64,000 nt of DNA from Vibrio cyclitrophicus (GTDB taxonomy: Bacteria > Pseudomonadota > Gammaproteobacteria > Enterobacterales > Vibrionaceae), in contig NZ_AP025481.1 in NCBI RefSeq assembly GCF_024347435.1, positions 1,364,001-1,428,000 on the forward strand. The letters run 5' to 3'. Below the pieces are notes generated by a model. That model was not told where the DNA came from. It searched no databases and was given only the letters and a program-made list of their open reading frames with translations. A program made the position numbers and the translations under genes. Shown here piece after piece: positions 1 through 9,800 of this stretch. Positions within the stretch are counted from its first letter, which is position 1; every line of letters starts with the position of its first letter.

Positions 1-69
1 GAAATCCACAATAGCGCGAACATCCAATTATGTCGAAAATGCGTGCATTACAACCAATAGCGACGCCTC
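1..69 (+). other. Left edge, undetermined upstream sequence
   Basis: Two forward frames are open from the window edge. One stops at 58-60, just before the cytochrome start, and the other at 71-73. Either could be the tail of an upstream gene, but with only about 20 codons visible nothing can be assigned. No clear promoter is visible. Confidence 0.2.
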
Positions 70-711
70 ATGATTAAGCTGAACATAAAAACTCAAACTC
101 TAACGCTTTGCATCGCTGCTCTGGGAAGCCTTTCTTTATCCGGTTTTGCACAAGCAGCGCCTAATCCAATGCCAGAAGCCGCAGAAACCTGTAGCGGTTG
201 CCACCAAGCCGACGGGAAAGGCATGCCTAACATCGCCCCTATGCTTGCAGGGCTCAATGCCGACTACCTCGAACATCAACTGGTCTTATTCTCAAGTGGC
301 GAGCGTCAAAGCGCGATCATGAAAGGGATGGCGGATGGTGTATCTGATCCTGCGATTCGTCGTGAAGTTGCCGAGTACTTCGCTTCGCTTCCTTCTTATG
401 AATTCAGCGATTTAGAACAGCGCGGCTCACAAGCTGATATTGATAACCCTTATCGTAAACTGGTATTCCAAGGCGATTGGGACCGCAACATTCCAGCTTG
501 TGCAACCTGTCATGGGCCAAGTGGTATGGGCGTAGACAAATTCCCACGCTTAGCCAGTCAACACGCCGACTACATTCAAACTCAGCTCAACGCTTGGAAA
601 AACGGCACTCGCAAGGGTGATGATTTGAACATGATGGGCAATATCGCGGACAAGTTGACCGACGATGAGATCAAAAACCTGTCTTACTACTTCGCATCTT
701 TCCGATACTAA
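70..711 (+). CDS. tsdB: Diheme c4-type cytochrome c, probable TsdB partner of thiosulfate dehydrogenase
   Basis: This is a 213-residue periplasmic cytochrome with a signal peptide (about residues 1-29, cleavage after a FAQA-like site). It has two class I haem c domains in tandem, with binding motifs CSGCH at 41-45 and CATCH at 144-148. That layout and length fit cytochrome c4, an electron carrier. The gene ends 9 bp before a TsdA-like gene, and in known tsdBA loci a c4-type TsdB sits directly upstream of TsdA and accepts its electrons. The TsdB name therefore rests on this neighbour, since the protein alone only says diheme c4. The ribosome binding site before the ATG is weak. The diheme c4 assignment is firm; the partner role is likely. 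Confidence 0.8.
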   Translation: MIKLNIKTQTLTLCIAALGSLSLSGFAQAAPNPMPEAAETCSGCHQADGKGMPNIAPMLAGLNADYLEHQLVLFSSGERQSAIMKGMADGVSDPAIRREVAEYFASLPSYEFSDLEQRGSQADIDNPYRKLVFQGDWDRNIPACATCHGPSGMGVDKFPRLASQHADYIQTQLNAWKNGTRKGDDLNMMGNIADKLTDDEIKNLSYYFASFRY

Positions 712-720
712 AGGGCTCGC

Positions 721-1782
721 ATGAAAACATTACTCTTAATTACCGCAACCCTTGCTTCTGGAATCGCTTACGCCGAAGGTGAGTTACCCGATCGCCAAAC
801 CGAACTGCCAGCTGTTGAGAAACCACAAGATAACAAGTATCTGGTGCCACGAGACTTGGTCGATATTCCTGCAGGGGAGTTTGGCGACAAAGTTAAACTG
901 GGTTATTCACTGTTTGTCGATTCACAACAGATGCGCGGTACGTTCGTCGGCAATGAACAAAACTGTGTCAACTGCCACATGCAAGCGGGCATGAAGGCGA
1001 ATGCAGCACCTCTATGGGGAGCGTATATGGCCTACCCTGCTTACCGTAAGAAAAACGACAAGGTAAACAGCTACGCAGAACGTATCCAAGGCTGTTTCAC
1101 TTATTCAATGAATGGCCTGCCACCAGCAGTAGACTCAAAAGAGATGGTCGCGCTCACGGCTTATTCATACTGGCTAGCGATGGGCGGCATCTTAGACAAG
1201 AACGGCATGCAAGACACGCCGGTTCCTGAGATCAGCGATGCCGATTTACAAGTCGGAGGAAAAGCAGATAGCTTCCCTCTTCCTGAAGAACTGCTAAGCA
1301 AATACCCAATCGATGACCGCAGCAAGTTGGCAGGTCGTGGCTACCCTAAGATTGATAACCCTGAACAAGAACCGTCGATAGCGCGTGGTGAAAAGGTTTA
1401 CCAAACCAGCTGCCAAACCTGTCATGGTCAAAATGGCGAAGGCATTAAAGGGGCGGATGGCCGATCATACCTACCACCTCTTTGGGGCGAGAATTCGTTC
1501 AACTGGGGCGCAGGTATGCACCGAGTGAACACCGCCGCGTACTTCATCTACGAAAACATGCCGCTTGGAAAAAGCCAACAGCTCTCAATTCAGGATGCAT
1601 GGGATGTGGCAGCGTTTGTAAACAGCCATGAACGCCCACAAGACCCACGATACAAGGGTGATGTTGCAGGCAATGCTAAGCGTTACCACAACCACCAAGG
1701 TTACTACGGTAAAGAAGTCGACGGTCATGTTCTGGGTTCAAAAGCGTACCCAAGTGGCAAGGAAGCGATTCACGAGCACTAA
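721..1782 (+). CDS. tsdA: Diheme thiosulfate dehydrogenase / tetrathionate reductase TsdA
   Basis: This is a 353-residue secreted cytochrome with a signal peptide ending near AYA (17-19). Haem motifs are CVNCH (82-86) and CQTCH (231-235). A cysteine in the context RIQGCF (Cys125) between the haems matches the unusual axial thiolate ligand that marks TsdA enzymes, and ENMPLG (Met280) is the expected ligand of the second haem. TsdA couples two thiosulfates to tetrathionate or does the reverse in the periplasm. The protein is longer than the Allochromatium enzyme (about 260 residues) because of an extended C-terminal tail rich in His and Tyr. It follows the c4 cytochrome by 9 bp, so the pair is an operon. 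The direction of catalysis cannot be read from the sequence. Confidence 0.82.
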   Translation: MKTLLLITATLASGIAYAEGELPDRQTELPAVEKPQDNKYLVPRDLVDIPAGEFGDKVKLGYSLFVDSQQMRGTFVGNEQNCVNCHMQAGMKANAAPLWGAYMAYPAYRKKNDKVNSYAERIQGCFTYSMNGLPPAVDSKEMVALTAYSYWLAMGGILDKNGMQDTPVPEISDADLQVGGKADSFPLPEELLSKYPIDDRSKLAGRGYPKIDNPEQEPSIARGEKVYQTSCQTCHGQNGEGIKGADGRSYLPPLWGENSFNWGAGMHRVNTAAYFIYENMPLGKSQQLSIQDAWDVAAFVNSHERPQDPRYKGDVAGNAKRYHNHQGYYGKEVDGHVLGSKAYPSGKEAIHEH

Positions 1783-1897
1783 TCTCGAATCAAGTGACAC
1801 TCTTTTCGAGAGCAAGAGACAGTTTTTCGATAACAAGAACCGCTCACGCCTGCTATGGCTAAGCTTTACATTGTAAATCAGTTGTAGTTGGAAGAAT

Positions 1898-1936
1898 AAA
1901 AAGGAGCCAGATCGTGTGACGACCTGGCTCCTTTTT
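1898..1936. terminator. Bidirectional intrinsic terminator
   Basis: A perfect 13-bp inverted repeat (1898-1910 and 1924-1936) has an A-run at one end and a T-run at the other. It lies between the convergent tsdA and LysR genes and can serve both. Confidence 0.9.
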
Positions 1937-1960
1937 TAGTTTGTACTATTAGATAAACAA

Positions 1961-2890
1961 CTAACCTTGCTGCATCTTCTCCCAAATGGTCGGAGAGCCA
2001 ATATAGTCTTGAACCGTAGTAATGAACTCTTTGACCAGTTTGGTCTGCTTACGGTGCGGATAGACAGCGTAGATAGCGGTATCGATTGTAGAAATCGGGT
2101 AATCCGGAAGCAACGTAACCAAGCCAAGTTCTTTCATTGAGGCATACAGGTTTGATTGGTCAAGGAAGCCATAGCCTAAGCCATCTTTTACACAAGACAC
2201 CATGGTGCGAACATCGCTCACCTTATAGTTGCCACGAATCGTTAGGCTCTGGAAAGTATTTCCTCCCGGCTCTTCACTGATACGCAGATGATCAACCGTC
2301 ATATCGCCATTGGTATAAATCACAGCGGGTAACGCGAGTAGATCTTGTGGCGTCTTCGGTTCACCGTGCTCTTTCACAAAGTCGTTAGACGCGACCAACA
2401 TAAAATTACTGTCGGCAATCTTCTTGGCAATCAAGTTGGATTCAACGAGCTTACTGAAGCGAAATGCGATATCAAACTGTCCTGCGATAATGTTGGCAAT
2501 TTTGTCGTCCAGTGACAGTACGATCTGAACATCCGGGTACTTTCTCATGAACTGAGTGATGATAGGTTGCAGGTATTGCTGACCAAAATAGATCGGTGAC
2601 GTAATTCGCAGCACGCCTTTGGGTTCAGACTGGTACGAATCTGCAATACCTTGGATCTGATTGATGGTGTCTTTCAACACATAAGTTTGTGCGAGAATAT
2701 CTTCCCCTGCTGACGTCAGCGAGAACGAGCGCGTGGAACGGTTGAGCAGCTGAACACCTAGGTCTTGCTCAAGCTTTTTTATTTGTTTTGAGAGTGATGA
2801 GTTGTCCATATCATGCAAGGTTGCCGCTTTGGTAAACGACCCTTGTTGAACCACATCTAAGAACAATAACAACTGATTAGTACTGGGCAC
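1961..2890 (-). CDS. LysR-family transcriptional regulator
   Basis: The 309-residue protein has an N-terminal winged helix (about 5-62, FTKAATLHDMDNSSLSKQIK region) and a C-terminal substrate-binding fold typical of LysR regulators. The start is a GTG preceded by a strong GGAGAGG Shine-Dalgarno at good spacing. It faces tsdA tail to tail and lies 26 bp downstream of an Lrp-type gene on the same strand, so those two may be co-transcribed. The target genes and co-inducer cannot be told; the effector domain resembles the CrgA-like group that often acts on a neighbouring gene, but no divergent neighbour is present. Confidence 0.85.
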   Translation of the reverse strand: MPSTNQLLLFLDVVQQGSFTKAATLHDMDNSSLSKQIKKLEQDLGVQLLNRSTRSFSLTSAGEDILAQTYVLKDTINQIQGIADSYQSEPKGVLRITSPIYFGQQYLQPIITQFMRKYPDVQIVLSLDDKIANIIAGQFDIAFRFSKLVESNLIAKKIADSNFMLVASNDFVKEHGEPKTPQDLLALPAVIYTNGDMTVDHLRISEEPGGNTFQSLTIRGNYKVSDVRTMVSCVKDGLGYGFLDQSNLYASMKELGLVTLLPDYPISTIDTAIYAVYPHRKQTKLVKEFITTVQDYIGSPTIWEKMQQG

Positions 2891-2916
2891 TGCGCCTCTC
2901 CTGAAATAAAACTCGA

Positions 2917-3357
2917 CTAGCGTTCATCTTTGGGGGTATCCATCACAACCATGGTCGTAATGGATTGAACCTGAGCGCATTCCCCAAGCACATCGGCATG
3001 AAACTTCTTATAGCCCGGCAAATCTTTGGTTTCTACTCTCAGCAAATATTCGTTAGCGCCGGTAATGTTGTGGCATTCCACCACTTCTTTTTCCATGCTG
3101 ACATGCTGTTCAAATTCTAGCTGAGCCGATTTGCTGTGGCTCGATAAACCAATCGAAACATAAGCAATAAAGCCGACACCCATCAGGCCATTATCCAGAA
3201 CCGCGCGGTAACCTTGAATGATACCTTTACGTTCGAGATCTTGTACTCGCCTTAGGGTCGCTGAAGCTGACAGGCCAATTCGTTCTGAAAGCTCGATGTT
3301 GGAGATTCTGCCGTCCAATTTAAGCTCTTGCAATATCCTTTCGTCAAATCTATCCAT
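2917..3357 (-). CDS. Lrp/AsnC-family transcriptional regulator
   Basis: The 146-residue protein starts with MDRFDERILQELKLDGR, the usual opening of Lrp/AsnC helix-turn-helix domains (about 1-60). A RAM ligand-binding domain follows, with the DxxGYKKFHADVLGECAQVQS region near residues 113-133. Lrp relatives sense amino acids. It is divergent from a LysE-type exporter across about 140 bp, a common pairing in which the regulator controls an amino-acid exporter. This suggests, but does not prove, that it controls that gene. Confidence 0.88.
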   Translation of the reverse strand: MDRFDERILQELKLDGRISNIELSERIGLSASATLRRVQDLERKGIIQGYRAVLDNGLMGVGFIAYVSIGLSSHSKSAQLEFEQHVSMEKEVVECHNITGANEYLLRVETKDLPGYKKFHADVLGECAQVQSITTMVVMDTPKDER

Positions 3358-3498
3358 AGGTACTTATTATTGTGCATTTAGTGATAATAGAGGAAATAAA
3401 AGCACATAATTGCCTCACTTTCCACCTACTATGTTTCTCAACACGTGAAAGTCATGACCGGTCAGTCACTTCGTTCATTTTATTGCTGGAGAACCATT

Positions 3499-4083
3499 AT
3501 GCCTTTAGAACAACTTAGCGCACTTGCCTTGTTTGCGTTTGTCTCGACGTTCACGCCGGGTCCAAATAACATCATGCTCATGACATCAGGTGCCAATGTT
3601 GGCTTTGCCCGTACTATTCCGCACATGCTTGGGATAGCTCTGGGATTTGCAGCCATGTTGTTGTTGGTTGGCTTCGGCTTAATGGGCATTTTCAACGCTT
3701 ACCCTGTCTCTCACCAGATACTGAAATACCTAAGCCTGACTTACCTTGTGTACCTAGCAATTAAGATTGCATTGAGCGGCAAAGCAAAAAGCACCGAGGC
3801 TTATAAGCCCATGACCTTCATTGGCGCGGCAAGTTTTCAGTGGGTAAACCCGAAAGGTTGGTCAATGGCACTGACTGCGATTTCAGTGTACAGCAGTGGC
3901 AGTTCATGGTGGGAGCTTGCGATCATCGCGGCGATCTTTACGCTAGCCAACTTACCATCGGTGACCTTCTGGACGGCAGCAGGCAAACAGCTACAGCACT
4001 GGCTAACAACGCCGGTACGCATCAAAAGCTTTAATTACGGCATGGCGGGCTTACTGTTAGCCTCGACGATTCCGATGCTCTAA
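3499..4083 (+). CDS. LysE/RhtB-family amino-acid exporter
   Basis: This is a 194-residue inner-membrane protein with about six hydrophobic segments. Near the N-terminus it carries TPGPNNIMLMTSGANVGF, the signature of LysE/RhtB translocators, and it has a QWVNPKGWSMAL motif in the middle. The ATG at 3499 is chosen because TGGAG precedes it at ideal spacing; the reading frame is open upstream but without a good start. The family exports amino acids or small derivatives. The divergent Lrp-type regulator supports an amino-acid substrate. The specific substrate is unknown. Confidence 0.88.
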   Translation: MPLEQLSALALFAFVSTFTPGPNNIMLMTSGANVGFARTIPHMLGIALGFAAMLLLVGFGLMGIFNAYPVSHQILKYLSLTYLVYLAIKIALSGKAKSTEAYKPMTFIGAASFQWVNPKGWSMALTAISVYSSGSSWWELAIIAAIFTLANLPSVTFWTAAGKQLQHWLTTPVRIKSFNYGMAGLLLASTIPML

Positions 4084-4103
4084 TCAAATAACGTCCTATA
4101 TTG

Positions 4104-4133
4104 TGATGGTTAGTACACGAGTACTAGCCATCA
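4104..4133. terminator. Hairpin between convergent genes
   Basis: A 13-bp stem (4104-4116 with 4121-4133, one G-U pair) closes on an ACGA loop between the LysE-type gene and the convergent DUF1294 gene. There is no strong T-run, so termination efficiency is uncertain. Confidence 0.5.
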
Positions 4134-4139
4134 TTGCCG

Positions 4140-4529
4140 TTAAAGATACCCAATAATCTCACTTAACCAACGACCAAATAACGCCTGCCCGCTCGGTGTT
4201 AACGTCCACACAAACGCTGCTACATTCATTGACACAGTCAGCCAATAAATCGCTCTGAACGGTTGTTTTTGCGTTTTATGACGCAGCTTATCTTGAGCGA
4301 TTAACGCCCCTAGCCAACCACCAGCAACAGACAAAATGTGCAGGGTTTTCTCAGGCACACGCCAATTACCATTGATCGCTGCTCTCTTGTCCTTTGCGTA
4401 TACAAAAAACGTCACCACACCGATAACTAAATACCACGCCAACAGCGCTTTCGAACTTTCTACAAACAACACAGACACCACCACCAACACCATATAGGTG
4501 ATAGCGATTTGAATAGATGAAGACAACAT
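4140..4529 (-). CDS. DUF1294-family small membrane protein
   Basis: The protein has 129 residues and three to four hydrophobic segments. It carries the conserved motifs YAKDKRAA and GGWLGALIAQDKLRHKTQKQPF, which define DUF1294. Some members carry an N-terminal cold-shock domain, but this one does not. The function is unknown. The start is placed at an ATG just after AAAGGAG, although that spacing is short and an upstream TTG in frame is possible. It is convergent with the LysE-type exporter. Confidence 0.75.
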   Translation of the reverse strand: MLSSSIQIAITYMVLVVVSVLFVESSKALLAWYLVIGVVTFFVYAKDKRAAINGNWRVPEKTLHILSVAGGWLGALIAQDKLRHKTQKQPFRAIYWLTVSMNVAAFVWTLTPSGQALFGRWLSEIIGYL

Positions 4530-4585
4530 CAACTCCTTTTGGGTAACAGCTCATATACTGTAGCAATTACGCCCTATAGATTTTG

Positions 4586-4597
4586 ATAAGGATGAGC
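4586..4597 (+). promoter_or_regulatory. Possible MalT-type box upstream of amylase
   Basis: The 12-mer ATAAGGATGAGC occurs here and again at 6592-6603 before the pullulanase gene. It contains the GGATGA core of the enterobacterial MalT box (GGGGA[T/G]GAGG). The shared position before two alpha-glucan hydrolase genes suggests a common operator; this is inference. Confidence 0.35.
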
Positions 4598-4709
4598 CGT
4601 TATTTACCACGATTGGTATAAATAAAACAGCAATTAGGTCAGCCTCCCAATTAAGAGAAAAGCCCTTCCATCCCTACATAACATGATGGAAGTTAAAGGA
4701 ATTTTAAAT

Positions 4710-6482
4710 ATGTACAACCAAAAGTACGCCATCTACCAAGTTTTTACGCGTTTATTCGGCAATAAAAACACCCAGCATGTTCCATGGGGCACAATCGAGC
4801 AAAATGGCGTCGGCAAGTTCAATGACTTTACCGACAAAGCGCTATCGGAAATCCGCAAACTCGGCATTACGCATATTTGGTATACCGGAGTGCCACATCA
4901 CGCCGTCATCAATGATTACAAACACATCGGGATTTCAGACAATCACCCGAGCGTAGTAAAGGGACGCGCAGGCTCACCTTATGCAGTCAAAGACTATTAC
5001 TCAGTGAACCCAGACCTCGCTGAGAACCCTGAACGCCGTGTAGAAGAATTTGAGTCACTAATCAAAAGGAGCCACAACAACGGTTTAAAAGTGATCCTCG
5101 ATATCGTACCGAATCACGTTGCGCGTCATTATCAAGGCTTAAATAACCCAGAGGGAGTCAGTGACTTTGGCGCTCAAGATGACACAACACTCGAATATCA
5201 CCGAAATAACAACTTTTATTACATTCCCAACAGCTCCTTTGAACTGCCAGATATAGCTCCTGCCTTTACCCCGCTTGGTGGTGAACAGCACCCTAACCTA
5301 CGCTCTCCGTTTATCGAAACGCCCGCCAAATGGACAGGTAACGGCTCTCGCTTAGACAAGCCCAATTTCGATGATTGGTATGAAACGGTGAAAATCAATT
5401 ACGGCGTGCGCCCTGACGGCTCAAAAGATTTCCCTGAACTGCCAAGTGACTATGCTCAGAGAAATTACATGGATCATTTCCGCTTCTGGGAATCTGTTGA
5501 TGTACCTAGCTCTTGGGTTAAATTCCGAGACATCGCCTTGTTCTGGTTAGAAAAAGGCGTTGATGGGTTTCGCTACGATATGGCAGAGATGGTGCCCGTC
5601 GAGTTCTGGAGTTACCTCAACTCATCGATAAAGATGGAAAACCAAGATGCCTTTTTAATGGCAGAGGTTTATCAGCCGGACTTGTACCGCGACTATATTC
5701 ACCTAGGAAAAATGGACTACCTGTACGATAAAGTTGACCTTTATGACGGTCTAAAAGACATCATGCAAGGCAAGGCTTCAACGGCAATCATCCCCGATAT
5801 CCAACATCAGATGATGGATATTGAACATCACATGCTGCATTTCTTGGATAACCATGATGAGCAACGCATCGCTTCCCCAGAGTTTGTTGGCAATCCACAT
5901 ATCGCAAAGCCTGCAATGCTCGTCAGCGCATTATTAAGCAGTTCACCGACCATGATCTATTTTGGACAAGAAGTTGGCGAACCGGGAGCGGAAGATGCAG
6001 GCTTTGGACAACCCTCACGTACCTCTATATTCGATTACATCAGAGTCCCACAACATCAAAAATGGATGAATCACGGTGCATTCGATGGCGGATTATTAAA
6101 CGACAACGAAAAGCAACTACGTCACTTCTATCAGAAGGTCATGAACTTTTCCCTTGAGCACTCTTCAATAACTGGTGATTATCAAGACTTACACCAGAGT
6201 AACAACTTGAATGATTCCGTTTACGCATTCCTGCGCTATGACAACCAAGAGCTCACCATTGTTGCCGCAAACTTCAGCCAGGACGCCACTGAGAGTATTC
6301 ACTTGAAGATTCCAAACGATGTTGTCCTAAAGCTCAAAATAACTGATGGTAATTACTTGCTAGATGAACATATTGAAGGCGTTCAACGGCAAAAATTCAC
6401 CATTGAAAAGGGCATTGGTACTTTTAATATCGAATTAAAGCCGCTCGCATCTTTGGTTTGGGTATTATCGTTAGATGAATAA
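4710..6482 (+). CDS. Cytoplasmic GH13 alpha-amylase-family enzyme
   Basis: The 590-residue protein has no signal peptide, so it should act in the cytoplasm. The GH13 catalytic barrel is clear: VILDIVPNHV (region I), DGFRYDMAEM with nucleophile Asp290, MAEVYQ with acid/base Glu319, and LDNHDEQR with Asp383. A C-terminal beta domain follows. It would hydrolyse or transglycosylate imported maltodextrins; the exact bond specificity cannot be told. The ATG at 4710 is preferred over 4683 because TAAAGGAA lies at proper spacing. It precedes the pullulanase gene on the same strand, but about 400 bp separate them, so each probably has its own promoter. Confidence 0.87.
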   Translation: MYNQKYAIYQVFTRLFGNKNTQHVPWGTIEQNGVGKFNDFTDKALSEIRKLGITHIWYTGVPHHAVINDYKHIGISDNHPSVVKGRAGSPYAVKDYYSVNPDLAENPERRVEEFESLIKRSHNNGLKVILDIVPNHVARHYQGLNNPEGVSDFGAQDDTTLEYHRNNNFYYIPNSSFELPDIAPAFTPLGGEQHPNLRSPFIETPAKWTGNGSRLDKPNFDDWYETVKINYGVRPDGSKDFPELPSDYAQRNYMDHFRFWESVDVPSSWVKFRDIALFWLEKGVDGFRYDMAEMVPVEFWSYLNSSIKMENQDAFLMAEVYQPDLYRDYIHLGKMDYLYDKVDLYDGLKDIMQGKASTAIIPDIQHQMMDIEHHMLHFLDNHDEQRIASPEFVGNPHIAKPAMLVSALLSSSPTMIYFGQEVGEPGAEDAGFGQPSRTSIFDYIRVPQHQKWMNHGAFDGGLLNDNEKQLRHFYQKVMNFSLEHSSITGDYQDLHQSNNLNDSVYAFLRYDNQELTIVAANFSQDATESIHLKIPNDVVLKLKITDGNYLLDEHIEGVQRQKFTIEKGIGTFNIELKPLASLVWVLSLDE

Positions 6483-6590
6483 CCTATCTATCAATATTAG
6501 TTTCCAAGCAACTATTACCTTTCTCGTTGATAATTAACTTAATTTCCGAGTTAAATTAACAGACTCTCAATTCGATACCTTCCTCACATT

Positions 6591-6616
6591 AATAAGGATG
6601 AGCTCTCATCCTTATT
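6591..6616. promoter_or_regulatory. 26-bp palindrome in the amylase-pullulanase gap
   Basis: The gap from 6483 to 6885 is AT-rich and holds one striking element. It is a perfect inverted repeat whose 12-bp arms (6591-6602 and 6605-6616) flank a 2-bp centre. Each arm contains the AAGGATGAG core also seen before the amylase gene. The T-run after it is poor, so an operator, perhaps for MalT, is as likely as a terminator. Nothing else is recognisable in this gap. Confidence 0.45.
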
Positions 6617-6885
6617 ATCTACTCCTAGCATCTACGCCTTAGGTTATTAATATCGAATATATGAGCTATTGATCCAATTAATTTTACTTAAACTAAATAC
6701 AAAGCGTGATACTGACACTAGGTTTCGTATTTTTACATATTAAAAATAACTTTACATATAGCCATCACAAATAGTTGGCCATCATTCGGACTAGGATATT
6801 CATCTTCATAAAAAGTGAAATATGGATATTAAACGTGAACAATATAAATATTAATAAAAACGCGACTCTACAAAGTACCTTTAAC

Positions 6886-9800
6886 ATGACCAAAAAGAGG
6901 AGCTTCAAACGCTCTACTTTGGCTAAAGCGATTTTACCTCTCTTCACGGCAACTTTGATCGCAGGTTGTGGCAGTGATAATGATAGCGACAACGGTACAG
7001 AGGCTGGCAACAGTGGCTTGTACAAAGCGGGCGAAAACGAGGTTGTTATTTATTACAAACGTGATGTTGCAGCCGCGAGTACTTCTGGCTCAACCTACGA
7101 CGGCTGGGGCCTTCATCTGTGGAACGGCGAAGGCTGTACCAGCACTGACCTCGTTGCCATGGGTCTCAGTGAAACTGGAACCGATTGGAACAGCCCTTAC
7201 GAATACGAGGGTATCAGCGATACCTATGGTGCTTACTACGTGTTGAGAGTGAATCCGGACGCATCTGACCCGCACAAGTGTATGAACTTCATCCTACATA
7301 ATGGCGATGAGAAAGCATTTGGTAGCGCCAATTCTAAAGTCGAGCTAGATAAACTTGGTGAATCCCAAGGCGTATTCGGTTTCCATGGCAGCAGTGAATT
7401 GTATTATGACCCGATTTCAGATCGCCCCGTCAATATCGATGGCCAAAAAGCGCATTGGTTGGACGCAGAGACCATCGCCTGGGAAGCCGCTGGTAACGCC
7501 GATTCTGTGAAACTGTTCTACGCACTCGATAACAGCATCACGATGAACGACGACAAAGAGATCGTGGGCGGCACTGCAATTGAACTAAGCAAAGATGGGG
7601 AATTGTCTTCTGAATTGAAAGAGCGTTTCCGCCACCTTGCAAGCTTACCTGCCCTTGCTATCGACGTTGACGACAACACATTACGCACCATCTTAAAATC
7701 TCAGATAATTTTTGTTGCCTATAATGCCAATGGCGATGTTATCTCTTCAACTGAGGTTCAAAAGCCAGGTGTGCTTGATGCGGTATTTGCTAGCGAAGAT
7801 GCTGGTAATGCAATGGGTGAAGAACTAGGCGCGATTGTTGAAGGCAGTGCGGCTACCTTCAAACTTTGGGCACCAACAGCGCAAGATGTAGAACTCGTCC
7901 TATACAGCGAAGATCTGCAAAATTCACAAGTGTTCCCAATGACGGAGAGCACTGAGACAGGTATTTGGGCGACTGATGCTGTGTCTAATGCAGTCAACAG
8001 TTACTACCGTTACCAAGTGAAGGTCTACCATCCAACCACAGGTAACATTGAAACTCGCCTAGTAACCGACCCTTACTCACTCAGTTTGTCAAAAAACTCT
8101 GCATACTCTCAAGTTATCGACCTTAATGATGCGGCATTAATGCCTGAAGGCTGGGTTGGATATAAACGTCCTACTGTAAAGAAAGACGAAGACCACGTGC
8201 TTTACGAATCACACCTTCGAGACTTTAGCTTCAGCGACACTCTAGGTAAAAAAGAATGGAACGGCAAATACCTAGCGCTCACAGAAGCAGATCGTGAATC
8301 GGTTAAACACCTTCAAGAATTGAAAGATGCGGGCTTAACGACACTACATATCTTACCCGCATTCGATATCGCTACCGTCGATGAAGATGAAGCGAGCCGT
8401 GTCGATATTACGGACACCGTTGGTAAGCTATGTGATGTAAAACCTGCTGCCGCCTTGTGTGGAAACGAAGACGAAAATAAGGTCATCGAGGATGTACTCG
8501 ATGGTTATGACCCTTCTACAGGCGATGCCCAAGCGCTAATGAACGACCTGCGCATGCTCGACAGTTTCAACTGGGGCTACGACCCATTCCATTATACGGT
8601 TCCAGAGGGGAGTTATGCGACAGATCCAAATGGTTCTAAGCGTATCCTAGAGTTCCGTCAAATGGTGAAAGCCACGCACGACATGGATCTCAAGCTGATC
8701 ATGGACGTGGTATACAACCATACCAACGCGTCTGGTGTGAACGATAAATCAGTACTGGATAAGATTGTCCCTGGGTACTATCACCGTCTTAACGTAAACA
8801 CTGGTGGCGTCGAAAACTCGACTTGTTGTGACAACACTGCGACCGAAAACCTAATGATGGGTAAGTTAATGGTCGATTCACTTAAGGTGTGGGCTGACGA
8901 CTATAAAGTGGATGGTTTCCGTTTTGACTTAATGGGCCACCAGCCAAAAGACGTGATGGTAGAAGCATTGGAAGAAGTGCGTAAGATCGATCCGAATACC
9001 TTGTTCTATGGAGAAGGCTGGGACTTTGGCGAAGTAGCAAACAATGCACGCTTCGACCAAGCAAACCAAATCAACATGGCAGGCACAGAAATCGGTACCT
9101 TCTCGGATCGTTTACGTGATGCAGTACGAGGCGGCAGCCCATTTGATGGTGGCGTCGATTCAGAAGGCAACCACCCGCTTCGCTTTAACCAAGGCTTTGG
9201 TAACGCAGCGATTGCCAACGAAGAAACCAAAGTTGATCAAGATTCGATCAATGGTCGCTTGCATAACCAAGACCTTGTTCGCTTAGGTATGGCAGGTAAC
9301 CTCGCAGAATACGTGTTGATTGATTACAAAGGCGACACCAAACTGGGTAAAAACGTTGACTACAACGGCGCGCCTGCTGGCTACACCAAAATGCCTTCAG
9401 AAAACATTTCTTACGTTTCAAAACACGATAACCAAACGCTTTGGGATAACAACGCTTACAAGATCGCGGCAGGTACTAGCTCAGCAGAGCGTGCTCGAAT
9501 GCAGTCTGTATCGCTTTCTACCGTGATGTTAGGCCAAGGCATACCATTCATCCATATGGGTTCTGAACTACTTCGCTCTAAGTCTATGCAGCGTGATTCT
9601 TACGATTCAGGTGACTGGTACAACCGCGTCATGTTTGATGGTACTGACAATAACTGGAATGTTGGTTTACCACGTGAAGATAAAGATGGTGCTAACTGGG
9701 ATTTGATCAAAACCATCATTGGTGACAGCACGGCTGAACCGGACGCAGACGACATTGCGCTGACTAAGCAGCAATTCCTAGAACTACTCAAAATCCGTAG

